Below, piece after piece: positions 1 to 8,043 of a stretch of 64,000 nucleotides of DNA. This DNA is from Salinimicrobium sp035607535. GTDB lineage: Bacteria; Bacteroidota; Bacteroidia; Flavobacteriales; Flavobacteriaceae. The stretch is from positions 1 to 64,000 of the forward strand of contig NZ_JAYDZX010000004.1 in NCBI RefSeq assembly GCF_035607535.1. The letters run 5' to 3'. Below the pieces are notes generated by a model, which was not told the DNA's origin, made no database searches, and saw nothing but the letters and a program-made list of their open reading frames with translations. A program made the position numbers and the translations under genes. How positions within the stretch are numbered: the stretch's first letter is position 1; every line of letters starts with the position of its first letter.

Positions 1-175
1 TGGCTCTTGGCTCTTGGCTCTTGGCTCTTGGCTCTTGGCTCTTGACTCTTAACTCTTAACTCTTGACTCTTGGCTCTTGGCTCTTGACTCTTAACTCTTA
101 ACTCTTGACTCTTGGCTCTTGGCTCTTAACTCTTAACTCTTAACTCTTGACATTTGACTCCTGGCTCCTGGCTCT
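1..175. repeat. heptanucleotide tandem repeat (satellite)
   Basis: Twenty-five consecutive 7-bp units of the form TRRCTCT (TGGCTCT, TGACTCT, TAACTCT) fill the left edge and run off the window. The variable dinucleotide is not random: units 7-12 and 13-18 repeat the same order (GA, AA, AA, GA, GG, GG), giving a 42-bp higher-order period. The array stops 5 bp before the stop codon of the next gene. The same heptamer recurs in short form at about 36555-36580. A unit length of 7 is prone to slippage and would shift any reading frame. No coding function is proposed. Confidence 0.9.
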
Positions 176-180
176 TGAAG

Positions 181-606
181 TTATTTCTCCCTGTTGAGCA
201 GATAACGGTAATCATCGAAGCTCATTCCACTAAAGATCTGCATGGAGCGTTTAATGATCCCTTGTGAAACTTCAGGAGAAAATCCCAGCCCAATAGCATA
301 TCTTCTGAGTAGTTCTTCTTCCTCCTCCTCAATGTCATGATCTGCATAAATGATCCGGAACAGGTCATAAAGTCTTTCCAATCGCCCCTCAACAGAGTTA
401 TTGGGATGAATTGGAAATGCGGTAGGGTTTTTAAGGACCTTGGAATATTCATCTTCTCCAATATCCAGTTTCCTCGCAAACCTTTTTAATTGCGCCTCTT
501 CGCGTGTGTTAATGGGTCCATCGGCGGCTGCAAGATTTACAATGGCGGCAAAATGCCCCAGATTTCGAAGATGTTCTCCGGTTCCAAAAAGGTCTGAAAA
601 TGACAT
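181..606 (-). CDS. TerB-like (tellurite-resistance family) protein
   Basis: A 141-residue soluble, helical, acidic protein. The segment starting 'FAAIVNLAAADGPI' followed by 'EEAQLKRFARKL' resembles the TerB/DjlA-N helical fold, where acidic residues in the helix turns bind metal; a run of glutamates (about residues 91-97) follows. TerB-like proteins act in metal-linked stress responses, but no partner gene is next to this one. A longer frame opens at 705, but I chose the ATG at 606 because the extra 33 residues look non-conserved and a TATCTTTG -7 box (622-629, minus strand) lies just upstream of 606. The gene ends against the heptamer array. Family call is moderate; function is not established. 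Confidence 0.7.
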   Translation of the reverse strand: MSFSDLFGTGEHLRNLGHFAAIVNLAAADGPINTREEAQLKRFARKLDIGEDEYSKVLKNPTAFPIHPNNSVEGRLERLYDLFRIIYADHDIEEEEEELLRRYAIGLGFSPEVSQGIIKRSMQIFSGMSFDDYRYLLNREK

Positions 607-621
607 AACACTGTTTTTACT

Positions 622-629
622 CAAAGATA
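622..629 (-). promoter_or_regulatory. flavobacterial -7 promoter box
   Basis: TATCTTTG on the minus strand matches the Bacteroidota -7 consensus TAnnTTTG and lies 15 bp upstream of the ATG at 606. No convincing -33 TTG was found. It helps decide the start of the TerB-like gene. Confidence 0.45.
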
Positions 630-778
630 GCAAATAGTACCCGATATTTTGAGGTGGCGAATTTGTTTCCCCTGCGGCCTGGACAGGCACCGCTTTTCGG
701 CTCATTTTCCTATGCCTCTAAAAATTTCCGAAGCTATACTACCGGCCCGTTCGGAGCCACTGCGATAGCTAATTCTTT

Positions 779-792
779 AAAAATGGCATTTT
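779..792. repeat. AAAAATG-N-CATTTT near-palindrome (copy 1)
   Basis: AAAAATGGCATTTT lies between the divergent TerB-like and exonuclease genes. It belongs to a family in this window with consensus arms AAAAATG / CATTTTT around one variable base, often extended by CCTTC on the left and GGAAGG on the right. Function unknown. Confidence 0.6.
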
Positions 793-852
793 CAGTTTTA
801 ATTTTTTCCTAACGCCACAGCTGCCCTGCACAAATATTCCTAACTTGAATTT

Positions 853-1893
853 ATGCCGCTCAAAAAGAGAAAAAAACCCCTGCTTTGCTTTGACGACAAA
901 GGGATCTACTGCGAACCCGCCGGAGTTTATCTGGACCCGTGGAAGCCTGTGGATAAGGCGATCATTACTCACGGCCATGCCGATCATTCCCGCTGGGGTC
1001 ACAAGCAGTACATTACCCACCACACCAATATTCCTATAATAAAACACCGCCTTGGGGAAATAGAAGTTTCCGGAAAGGAGTACGGGGAGACCTTCACAAT
1101 AAACAATGTGAAATTTTCCTTTTTTCCGGCAGGACATATTATTGGTTCTTCGCAGGTGAGGGTGGAGCACAAGGGGGAAGTCTGGGTATTTAGCGGGGAT
1201 TATAAGACTGAAGATGACGGACTCGCAGTGCCCTATGAGCCTGTGAAATGCGACGCCTTTATTACTGAATGTACCTTTGGGCTACCAGCTTTTAAGTGGC
1301 TCCCGCAGGAGCAGGTGATGAACGACATTAACAGCTGGTGGCAGCAGAATAAGGCTGAAGGTAAAACCTCTATCCTCTTTGGCTATTCCCTCGGAAAAGC
1401 CCAGCGGCTCCTGAAATTTCTGGATCCGTCGATTGGCAGGATCTTCACTCATGGCGCAATTGAGAATATGACTGAAGTGGTCCGACCTTTCGCTGAACTT
1501 CCTGAAACAACAAGGATCACCCGGGAAACTAAAAAGGAAGAAATTAAAGGCGGAATGGTGTTGGCGCCACCCAGCGCCCACGGCAGTACCTGGATTAGGA
1601 AAATGGTGCCTTTTGAAACCGGAATGGCCAGTGGCTGGATGGCCTTTAGAGGCGCCCGCCGCCGCAGGGCTGTTGATCGCGGCTTTGTTTTGTCAGATCA
1701 TTGCGACTGGCAGGGATTATTATCCTCGATCAAAGCCACAGGTTGTGAAAGAGTGATCTGTACGCACGGCTATTCAGAAATATTTTGCCGATTTCTCAAT
1801 GAGATTGGGTACGACGCCCGTACCGCCGAAACTCAATATGAAGGAGAGCTGGCAGAGATGAGTTCAAAGAAAGAAGAAAATGAAGAAGACTAA
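853..1893 (+). CDS. ligase-associated DNA exonuclease (metallo-beta-lactamase fold)
   Basis: A 346-residue nuclease of the MBL/beta-CASP-like group linked to bacterial ATP-dependent ligases. The metal-binding signature H40-G-H42-A-D44-H45 is intact, followed by 'GHIIGSSQV' and 'FSGDYK', which supply further metal ligands, and a late 'SDHCDW' motif. The family is described as a DNA exonuclease in the cassette exonuclease - ATP ligase - Lhr-type helicase - PdeM, thought to repair DNA ends. It is the first gene of that set here, on the same strand as the rest, but 201 bp of repeat-rich spacer separates it from the ligase. Length and motifs suggest it is functional. Confidence 0.93.
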   Translation: MPLKKRKKPLLCFDDKGIYCEPAGVYLDPWKPVDKAIITHGHADHSRWGHKQYITHHTNIPIIKHRLGEIEVSGKEYGETFTINNVKFSFFPAGHIIGSSQVRVEHKGEVWVFSGDYKTEDDGLAVPYEPVKCDAFITECTFGLPAFKWLPQEQVMNDINSWWQQNKAEGKTSILFGYSLGKAQRLLKFLDPSIGRIFTHGAIENMTEVVRPFAELPETTRITRETKKEEIKGGMVLAPPSAHGSTWIRKMVPFETGMASGWMAFRGARRRRAVDRGFVLSDHCDWQGLLSSIKATGCERVICTHGYSEIFCRFLNEIGYDARTAETQYEGELAEMSSKKEENEED

Positions 1894-2094
1894 AGTAGTG
1901 GTCAGTGTTCGGTGGTAAGTGAGCAGAAAAAATATTCAAGAGGCTCCTCTCCTCTGGAGAGGCGGGGGAGAGGATGAGTGAAAAGTATTCAGTGTTCAGT
2001 GATCAGTGGTCATTTGTCAGAAAAAACAATAAACAATAAACAATAAACAATATTCAATTCCCAAGTAACCAATCACTAATCACCAATAACTAAC
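1894..2094. repeat. repeat-rich spacer with AAACAAT heptamers
   Basis: The spacer between exonuclease and ligase contains a C/G-rich imperfect hairpin (about 1942-1972, CTCCTCTCC... with GGAGAGG), the short motif CAGTG repeated several times, and four tandem AAACAAT-type heptamers (about 2027-2054). No reading frame is supported. It looks like a sink for small repeats rather than a regulatory region, although the ligase start lies directly after it. Confidence 0.6.
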
Positions 2095-3684
2095 GTGGAG
2101 GAATTCGCAGCACTCATACAGGAACTTGACAGCACCAACAAAACAAACGTGAAGGTGGCGGCGTTGACGCGTTACTTTCAGCGGGTGTCCAACAAGGACA
2201 AGGTATGGGCTATTGCCATTCTTTCGCACCGCCGTCCGCCGCGGCCGGTAAATACCACCCTGCTCCGCCAGTTTGCCGCCGAACTTGCCAATATTCCGCT
2301 GTGGCTGTTCGAGGAATCTTACCACATTGTTGGGGATCTTGCCGAAACCATTGCCCTGATTATTCCTCCGGCAGAGAATTCGAGCGAGAAAAGTCTCACT
2401 CAGTACCTGGAGGAGATCATTGATCTAAAAGCCGCCACCGAAGCCGAAAAGAAGGAGTATCTGCACGAGAACTGGGCAGCTTTAAATTATTACGAACGCT
2501 TTGTTTTTACGAAGCTCATTACCGGAAGCTTTAGAATAGGAGTGAGCCAGAAGCTCATGACCCGTGCTCTTTCGAAGGCCACAGATATTGATGAAGATGT
2601 GCTGGCATATAAGCTTATGGGAGACTGGAACCCTCAAAAAATTTCTTTTCAAAAGCTCATTTTAGAGGAGAATGAAGAGGACTTTCTTTCAAAACCTTAT
2701 CCTTTTTACCTGGCCTATGCTATTGAAGGAGAACCCGCAGACCTGGGCGATCCCGCCGATTGGAGTGCCGAGCATAAGTGGGATGGCATTAGATCCCAGG
2801 TGGTAGTGCGCAATGGAGAACTTTTTGTTTGGAGTCGGGGGGAAGAACTGGTTACAGATAAGTATCCCGAATTTTCGGCTTTTTTGGAGCTCCTACCAGG
2901 CGGGACTGTGTTGGATGGTGAAATTTTGCCTTTTCCTGAAGGGGATATAGGAACTTTTAATGATCTTCAAACGCGCATTGGCCGCAAAACGGTTTCCAAA
3001 GCGCTGCTGAAAAAGACTCCTGTGATCCTGAAGGCTTATGATATATTGGAGTGGGAGGGAAAGGATATTAGAAGTTTACCCTTTTTGGAACGTCGGGAGA
3101 TCCTGGAAAAATTGCATAGTACCGTCTCCACTGAAGGTTCCCCGTTTCATATTTCAAGAACGATCTCCTTTGACGATTGGAGCGAAGCAACTGCCGAGAG
3201 GGAGCGGGCACGGGAGGTGAAGAGCGAAGGTTTGATGCTCAAGCGCTGGGATTCGCCTTACCTCGTCGGAAGAAAAAAAGGAGACTGGTGGAAATGGAAG
3301 GTGGAGCCATTGACAGTAGATGCGGTGCTCACCTACGCCATGCGCGGCCACGGTAGGCGGTCGAACCTGTTTACCGATTACACTTTCGCGCTCTGGCAGG
3401 ATGATGAGCTGGTGACTTTTGCGAAAGCCTATTCCGGATTAACTGATGCTGAATTCCGCCAGGTGGATGCCTGGATCAAGAGAAATACTCTGGAGCGATT
3501 CGGCCCCGTTCGTTCCGTAAAACCTGAACTCGTCTTCGAAATAGCTTTCGAAGGCATCGCCGAATCCACCCGACACAAAAGTGGAGTAGCAACCAGATTC
3601 CCGAGAATTTTGAGGTGGAGACAGGACAAGAAGATTGAGGAAGCGAATACGATAGAAGAATTGAAGCAGTTAATCCCTAAGTGA
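2095..3684 (+). CDS. ATP-dependent DNA ligase (repair-cassette type)
   Basis: A 529-residue ATP-dependent ligase that seals nicks through an enzyme-AMP intermediate. It has an N-terminal DNA-binding helical domain (about 1-200), an adenylation domain with the nucleophile in E226-H-K228-W-D-G231 (motif I), later motifs such as 'EGLMLKRWDSPY' and 'WWKWKVEP' (motifs IV-V), and a C-terminal OB-fold ending near 'GVATRFPRILRWRQDK'. GTG at 2095 is the best start: it gives the expected N-terminus and no ATG precedes it. Second gene of the exonuclease-ligase-helicase-PdeM cassette. The stop is only 12 bp before an inserted repeat element. Confidence 0.95.
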   Translation: MEEFAALIQELDSTNKTNVKVAALTRYFQRVSNKDKVWAIAILSHRRPPRPVNTTLLRQFAAELANIPLWLFEESYHIVGDLAETIALIIPPAENSSEKSLTQYLEEIIDLKAATEAEKKEYLHENWAALNYYERFVFTKLITGSFRIGVSQKLMTRALSKATDIDEDVLAYKLMGDWNPQKISFQKLILEENEEDFLSKPYPFYLAYAIEGEPADLGDPADWSAEHKWDGIRSQVVVRNGELFVWSRGEELVTDKYPEFSAFLELLPGGTVLDGEILPFPEGDIGTFNDLQTRIGRKTVSKALLKKTPVILKAYDILEWEGKDIRSLPFLERREILEKLHSTVSTEGSPFHISRTISFDDWSEATAERERAREVKSEGLMLKRWDSPYLVGRKKGDWWKWKVEPLTVDAVLTYAMRGHGRRSNLFTDYTFALWQDDELVTFAKAYSGLTDAEFRQVDAWIKRNTLERFGPVRSVKPELVFEIAFEGIAESTRHKSGVATRFPRILRWRQDKKIEEANTIEELKQLIPK

Positions 3685-3696
3685 GATCGTGCTGCG

Positions 3697-3920
3697 ACGG
3701 ACCACCCCGTCTGCCTTCGGCAGCCACCCCTCCTTGAAATAAGGAGGGGAGGTTTTGGCTGCAGCTTTGCTGCAGCTGTATAGGATTCTGGGTCAGGTAA
3801 TACATCATGTGATGTGGAATTTTAGATGGTAGCACAAATAGCTCCTTCCCTTGCTAAGGGAACCTGCCTGCCGGCAGGCAGGGGTGGCTCCGGCGAATAG
3901 CCGGAGACGGAATGGTCCGT
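3697..3920. repeat. palindromic element, left copy (flanks DUF559 gene)
   Basis: A 224-bp unit bounded by a 16-bp inverted repeat: ACGGACCACCCCGTCT at 3697-3712 and AGACGGAATGGTCCGT at 3905-3920 (14 of 16 positions pair). Inside lie a CCCCTCCTT/AAGGAGGGG hairpin, a GCAGCTTTGCTGC hairpin, the 20-bp perfect palindrome CCTGCCTGCCGGCAGGCAGG (3863-3882) and AGGGGTGGCTCC. The second copy at 4319-4550 has the same block order. The structure resembles a REP doublet (REPIN). It begins 12 bp after the ligase stop. Confidence 0.85.
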
Positions 3921-3957
3921 TATGGAAACGGGTGCTTCTAATTAGAACAAAAACAAA

Positions 3958-4362
3958 ATAAAACGCAGAATTCATAATCGAAAACCCCTCAAGCCCTACC
4001 GCAAAAAGCTCCGCCATCATGGAACTACCGCAGAGGCTTACCTGTGGACGCATCTGCAGCAAAAGAAGCTGGAGGGAAGGAAGTTTAGACGACAGCACAG
4101 CGTTCTAAATTTCATCGTGGATTTCTACTGTGCCGAGGAAAAGTTGGTGATAGAACTTGATGGATTATACCATATGAATCCGACAAATGAGGAGAAAGAC
4201 GCTGCAAGAACCAGGAAGCTGGAAGAATTAAATTTAAAAGTGGTGAGGTTTGAGAATAGAAGTGTGTTTGATAATTTGGAGTGGGTGCTGGAGGAGATAA
4301 AGAGAAATTTCAGGAGCGACGGACCACCCCGTCTCCGCTCCCGCGGATCCACCCCTCCTTGA
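3958..4362 (+). CDS. DUF559 (Vsr-like PD-(D/E)XK) endonuclease-domain protein, no canonical start
   Basis: A 134-residue DUF559 protein, related to the very-short-patch repair nuclease fold. The reading frame shows the family landmarks in order: 'KKLRHHGTTAEAYLWTHLQ', 'KFRRQHSVLNFIVDFYC' and 'LVIELDG'. Homologues typically begin 'MKRRIHN...'; here that position is ATA (3958-3960), just after an in-frame TAG, and there is no ATG, GTG or TTG until GTG at 4117, which would delete the N-terminal half of the fold. So either ATA is used as a rare start or the gene lost its start. The last ~14 residues are encoded by the right-hand palindromic element. The gene sits inside the ligase/helicase cassette between two copies of that element, which suggests it arrived with it. 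Confidence 0.65.
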   Translation: MKRRIHNRKPLKPYRKKLRHHGTTAEAYLWTHLQQKKLEGRKFRRQHSVLNFIVDFYCAEEKLVIELDGLYHMNPTNEEKDAARTRKLEELNLKVVRFENRSVFDNLEWVLEEIKRNFRSDGPPRLRSRGSTPP

Positions 4363-4550
4363 AAAAAGGAGGGGAGCTTTTTGGGAACAGCTTTGCTGTT
4401 CCCCTAGCAGGACGATGGGTTTAGAAAAATTATAATTTGAAGTACTACAAAAAATAGTAGCACAATCAATAACTCCTTCCCTTAACAAAGGAACCTGCCT
4501 GCCGGCAGGCAGGGGTGGCTCCGCCGCAAGGCGGAGACGGAAGGGTTCAA
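4319..4550. repeat. palindromic element, right copy (flanks DUF559 gene)
   Basis: A 232-bp unit with the same layout as 3697-3920. The left end is identical over 16 bp (4319-4334), followed by CCCCTCCTT/AAGGAGGGG, a GGGAACAGCTTTGCTGTTCCC hairpin in place of the GCAGCTTTGCTGC hairpin, the same 20-bp palindrome (4494-4513) and GGTGGCTCCGCC. The right end AGACGGAAGGGTTCAA (4535-4550) has diverged. It contains the stop codon of the DUF559 gene and ends 14 bp before the helicase ATG. The stems are kept while loops differ, which points to selection on structure. Confidence 0.85.
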
Positions 4551-4564
4551 CCGGAGACGAAAAC

Positions 4565-7087
4565 ATGAATCAAAAACAACTCATAAAACTTGCCAACGAC
4601 TGGTTCAAATCCCGGTCCTGGAAATCTTTTGCTTTTCAAAAGGAGTCCTGGAAGGCATTTTTGGATGGTAAGCACGGCCTCCTTAATGCTCCCACCGGTA
4701 GCGGGAAAACCTACGCTTTATGGGTGCCAATTGTGCTGGACTACATCAGACAAAATCCCGACTACAAAACCAAACACAAACCCGGACTCAAAGCAATCTG
4801 GATCACTCCCTTGCGGGCACTTTCTGTGGAGATCGAGCAGGCGGCAAACCGCTTTGCACAGGACATTGGCAGCGGACTTACAGTAGGTATCCGCACCGGC
4901 GATACTTCCCAAAAATTACGTGCCGCTCAAAAGAAGCAAATGCCCGACCTGTTGATCACTACGCCTGAGAGTCTGCAGCTATTATTGGCCTCAAAGGGTT
5001 ATGAGAAGACCTTCAAGGATTTGAATGCCATTGTCATTGATGAATGGCACGAGCTGCTCGGTACCAAACGCGGAGTACAGATCGAGCTGGCGCTTTCTCG
5101 TTTAAAGACTGTTTCTCCAAAAATGAAGATCTGGGGCATCTCTGCTACCATAGGAAACCTTCAGGAGGCGCGGGAGGTGCTGCTGGGACCGGGATCTGAG
5201 GCTTTTCAGAATTCTGTTTTAATTCGGGCAGATATTAAGAAGAAGATCAGCGTGAAGTCTATTATTCCGGAGAAGATGGAAACTTTTCCGTGGCGGGGAC
5301 ATCTGGGATTGCATTTGCTGGACGAGGTGGTGCCTATTATCCGGAAGTCCAGGACTACCTTGCTCTTTACCAACACCCGCTCTCAATGCGAGATCTGGTT
5401 CCAGCGGATTCTTCAGAAGTATCCCGAATTTGCCGGGGAACTCGCAATGCATCATGGGAGTATCAACAAAGAAACCCGGCTCTGGGTGGAGCAGGCGATC
5501 AGAGACGAGCAGCTAAAAGCGGTAGTAGCGACCTCCAGCCTTGATTTGGGGGTGGATTTTGCGCCCGTGGAAACGATCATCCAGATTGGCGGACCAAAAG
5601 GGGTAGCCCGATTTCTTCAGCGGGCTGGGCGTAGCGGTCACCAGCCGGGGAAGGAGAGTGTGATCTATTTTCTTCCTACTCATGCCATGGAGCTGATTGA
5701 AGCTTCGGCATTACAAAAGGCTGTGAGGCACACCGTGGTGGAAGATCGGATTCCCTACCTGAACTCCTTTGATGTGCTGGTGCAGTATCTGACTACTCTC
5801 GCCGTTTCCGACGGATTTTTTCCGCAGGAGATCTGGCCCGAGGTCAAATCCACCTTCTGTTATCAGGCACTTTCCGAAGAACAGTGGGAATGGTTGCTGA
5901 ATTTCATCACGCAGGGGAGTCAGACGCTGCAGGCCTATGACGAGTATAAAAAGGTGGAGATCGGGGAGGACGGACTCTTTAAGGTGAATAACCGCGCCAT
6001 CGCCATGCGGCACCGGCTGCAGATCGGAACGATCGTAAGTGACGCGGTACTCGCGGTCAAATTTTTAGGTGGTGGTTACATTGGAACCATTGAGGAATGG
6101 TTTATTTCAAAGCTGAACCCTGGAGATGTTTTCACTTTCGCCGGAAAGAACCTGGAGCTGTACCAGATCAAGAATATGCAGGTGATCGTTAAGAAGTCGA
6201 AGGTGAAGAATTCCCGCTTCCCCAGTTGGGCAGGAGGAAGGATGAGCTTTTCGGCCGAAATGAGTGAGCTGCTGCGGGAGGAGATGTTCGTGGCTTCAGA
6301 ATTAGAAGCCGATTCGCAGCAGAATGTCAGTTCGAGCACCTCGGCTGCGCTCGACGCAGGCTCCGTCGAGAAGTCAATCGAGCTCAAGGCGATGCATAAC
6401 ATCTTCCAAAGGCAAAAAAGAGAATCCATTATTCCCAAAAAAGATGAATTTCTCATCGAGACCTTCAAGACCCGCGAGGGATATCACGCAATTTTTTATC
6501 CTTTTGAAGGCAGGTTCGTCCACGAAGCAATGGCAAGTCTTCTGGCTTATAGGATAAGTCTGCTGTCGCCCATCACTTTTTCCCTGGCCTTCAATGACTA
6601 CGGCTTTGAACTACTTTCCGATCAGCAGATAGACATGCAGCAGGTCTTTGACAATAATCTTTTTTCTGCGGAATACCTGATGGACGACCTTCAGAAAAGT
6701 TTGAATGCTACTGAGATGGCAAGACGAAAATTCCGCGATATTGCCGTTATTGCAGGAATGGTCTTTACGGGCTTTCCGAATAAGATGATCAAGACAAAGC
6801 ATTTGCAGTCAAATTCGCAGCTGCTATTTAGTGTTTTCAGGGACTATGAGCCGGACAATTTATTGTTTCAGCAGGCGTTTAGAGAAACATTCGAGCATCA
6901 GCTGGAAGAAGGAAGGTTGAGATTGGCGATGGAGCGAATTTCGGAACAGAAATTGGTTTGGAAACAATGCGAAAAACCCACACCTTTCGCCTTTCCGATC
7001 ATCACCGACAGGATGCGCGAAAAGTTATCTTCAGAAAAACTGGAGGACCGAATTAAGAAAATGATGGCACAATGGGGTGACCTGTAG
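4565..7087 (+). CDS. ligase-associated DEXH-box helicase (Lhr-core type)
   Basis: An 840-residue superfamily 2 helicase of the Lhr-core group found with bacterial ATP ligases; such enzymes move 3'-5' on single-stranded DNA. Walker A is 'APTGSGKT' (about residues 42-49), Walker B/motif II 'DEWH' (about 158-161), motif III 'SAT', and motif VI 'QRAGRSGH'. The Lhr winged-helix and C-terminal core follow. Odd point: residues about 588-611 ('SSSTSAALDAGSVEKS...') are encoded by 6327-6395, which matches a REP-like GTCAGTTCGAGC...GCTCGAC sequence, so a repeat seems to have entered the linker in frame. It starts 14 bp after the palindromic element, and its stop is 8 bp before pdeM. Confidence 0.94.
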   Translation: MNQKQLIKLANDWFKSRSWKSFAFQKESWKAFLDGKHGLLNAPTGSGKTYALWVPIVLDYIRQNPDYKTKHKPGLKAIWITPLRALSVEIEQAANRFAQDIGSGLTVGIRTGDTSQKLRAAQKKQMPDLLITTPESLQLLLASKGYEKTFKDLNAIVIDEWHELLGTKRGVQIELALSRLKTVSPKMKIWGISATIGNLQEAREVLLGPGSEAFQNSVLIRADIKKKISVKSIIPEKMETFPWRGHLGLHLLDEVVPIIRKSRTTLLFTNTRSQCEIWFQRILQKYPEFAGELAMHHGSINKETRLWVEQAIRDEQLKAVVATSSLDLGVDFAPVETIIQIGGPKGVARFLQRAGRSGHQPGKESVIYFLPTHAMELIEASALQKAVRHTVVEDRIPYLNSFDVLVQYLTTLAVSDGFFPQEIWPEVKSTFCYQALSEEQWEWLLNFITQGSQTLQAYDEYKKVEIGEDGLFKVNNRAIAMRHRLQIGTIVSDAVLAVKFLGGGYIGTIEEWFISKLNPGDVFTFAGKNLELYQIKNMQVIVKKSKVKNSRFPSWAGGRMSFSAEMSELLREEMFVASELEADSQQNVSSSTSAALDAGSVEKSIELKAMHNIFQRQKRESIIPKKDEFLIETFKTREGYHAIFYPFEGRFVHEAMASLLAYRISLLSPITFSLAFNDYGFELLSDQQIDMQQVFDNNLFSAEYLMDDLQKSLNATEMARRKFRDIAVIAGMVFTGFPNKMIKTKHLQSNSQLLFSVFRDYEPDNLLFQQAFRETFEHQLEEGRLRLAMERISEQKLVWKQCEKPTPFAFPIITDRMREKLSSEKLEDRIKKMMAQWGDL

Positions 7088-7095
7088 CTTCAAAA

Positions 7096-7734
7096 ATGAC
7101 AAAAACACTTACTCTTCATAATAATACTTTTATTTTACATCCCTCCGGAGCGATGTTTTGGGAAGAGGAAGACTTGCTGGTGATAAGTGATGTACATCTG
7201 GGGAAGGTGTCGCATTTCAGGAAGTTTGGCAGTGCGGTACCACAAAAAGCTATTGCAGGGAATTTTCAAAAAATGAATGAGGTAATTGCCTTTTTTGAAC
7301 CCTCAAAAATTGCTTTTTTGGGAGATCTTTTTCACAGTTCTTTGAACAAGGAATGGTTGTTCTTTGAGCACTGGCTTGATCAAATTTCTGCGGAAGTCAT
7401 TCTTGTTGAAGGAAACCACGATATCATTTCCCCTCTGAAATATGAAGCCTTGGGCGTTTTTCTTACTCCGGAAATTGTCCTAAAAAATTTCCTTTTTACC
7501 CACCATCCAGAAGAAAGAGCGGGATTTTTCAACTTTTCAGGACATATACATCCCGGAGTAAAGATCAGCGGAATAGGTCGGCAGCAGCTGAAGTTGTCGT
7601 GCTTCTTCAAATCCAAAGATCAATTGATCCTGCCCGCCTTTGGTGAGTTTACCGGCAAACATATTCTCGTGCCACAGGGAGATGATGAGGTATATGTGGT
7701 GACAAAGAAGGAAGTGATTTGTTTGAATGATTAA
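7096..7734 (+). CDS. pdeM: ligase-associated phosphoesterase / endonuclease PdeM
   Basis: A 212-residue calcineurin-like metallophosphoesterase, last gene of the repair cassette. All metal motifs are visible: D32-V-H34 in 'SDVHLGK', G-D77 in 'FLGDLFHS', G-N107-H108-D109, H136-H137 in 'THHP', and G-H150-I-H152. Proteins of this family are reported as Mn-dependent DNA nucleases acting with the Lhr-type helicase. The 8-bp gap to the helicase supports co-transcription. The length is normal for the family and nothing looks broken. Immediately downstream begins the REP cluster. Confidence 0.93.
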   Translation: MTKTLTLHNNTFILHPSGAMFWEEEDLLVISDVHLGKVSHFRKFGSAVPQKAIAGNFQKMNEVIAFFEPSKIAFLGDLFHSSLNKEWLFFEHWLDQISAEVILVEGNHDIISPLKYEALGVFLTPEIVLKNFLFTHHPEERAGFFNFSGHIHPGVKISGIGRQQLKLSCFFKSKDQLILPAFGEFTGKHILVPQGDDEVYVVTKKEVICLND

Positions 7735-7745
7735 GGAAGTCGGGA

Positions 7746-8041
7746 CAAAAATTGGGCTAAAGCCCCTGCTCAACCTTGATCCTGACCAGTAACTAAAGCC
7801 AGTGGTGATTCATAAGGTTGAGAATTTCTAAACAAAATTCATGGTTGAGATGGTATATGAATTGCCTCCGCCTTCAGGCGGAGGATTAATAGGGTATATA
7901 TAAAAAGGGCTTTAGCCCAACATCGAACTGAATTTAATATTTGATATTCCTTTAGAAGGGTACAAAAAAGAATTTTTCATGAATTGCCTCCGCCTTCAGG
8001 CAGAGGACCAGAGGATGAATTAACAAGGGCTTTAGCCCAAT
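7746..8041. repeat. REP cluster, left of RAYT pseudogene
   Basis: Alternating short palindromes: TTGGGCTAAAGCCC (7752-7765) and its inverse GGGCTTTAGCCCAA (7907-7920, 8027-8040), plus the hairpin GAATTGCCTCCGCC-TTCA-GGCGGAGG (about 7859-7884, and 7981-8007 with one change). The sequence between pdeM and the RAYT pseudogene is mostly such repeats. They are typical of REP elements spread by a RAYT transposase; no gene is supported. Confidence 0.88.
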
Positions 8042-8043
8042 TC

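Noticed and set aside
181..705. Longer TerB-like protein starting at 705
   Set aside because: The added 33 residues look non-conserved and precede the promoter box used to place the start at 606.
3805..4098. Minus-strand frame opposite the DUF559 gene
   Set aside because: It is a shadow of the DUF559 frame and the palindromic element; the sense strand shows clear family motifs.
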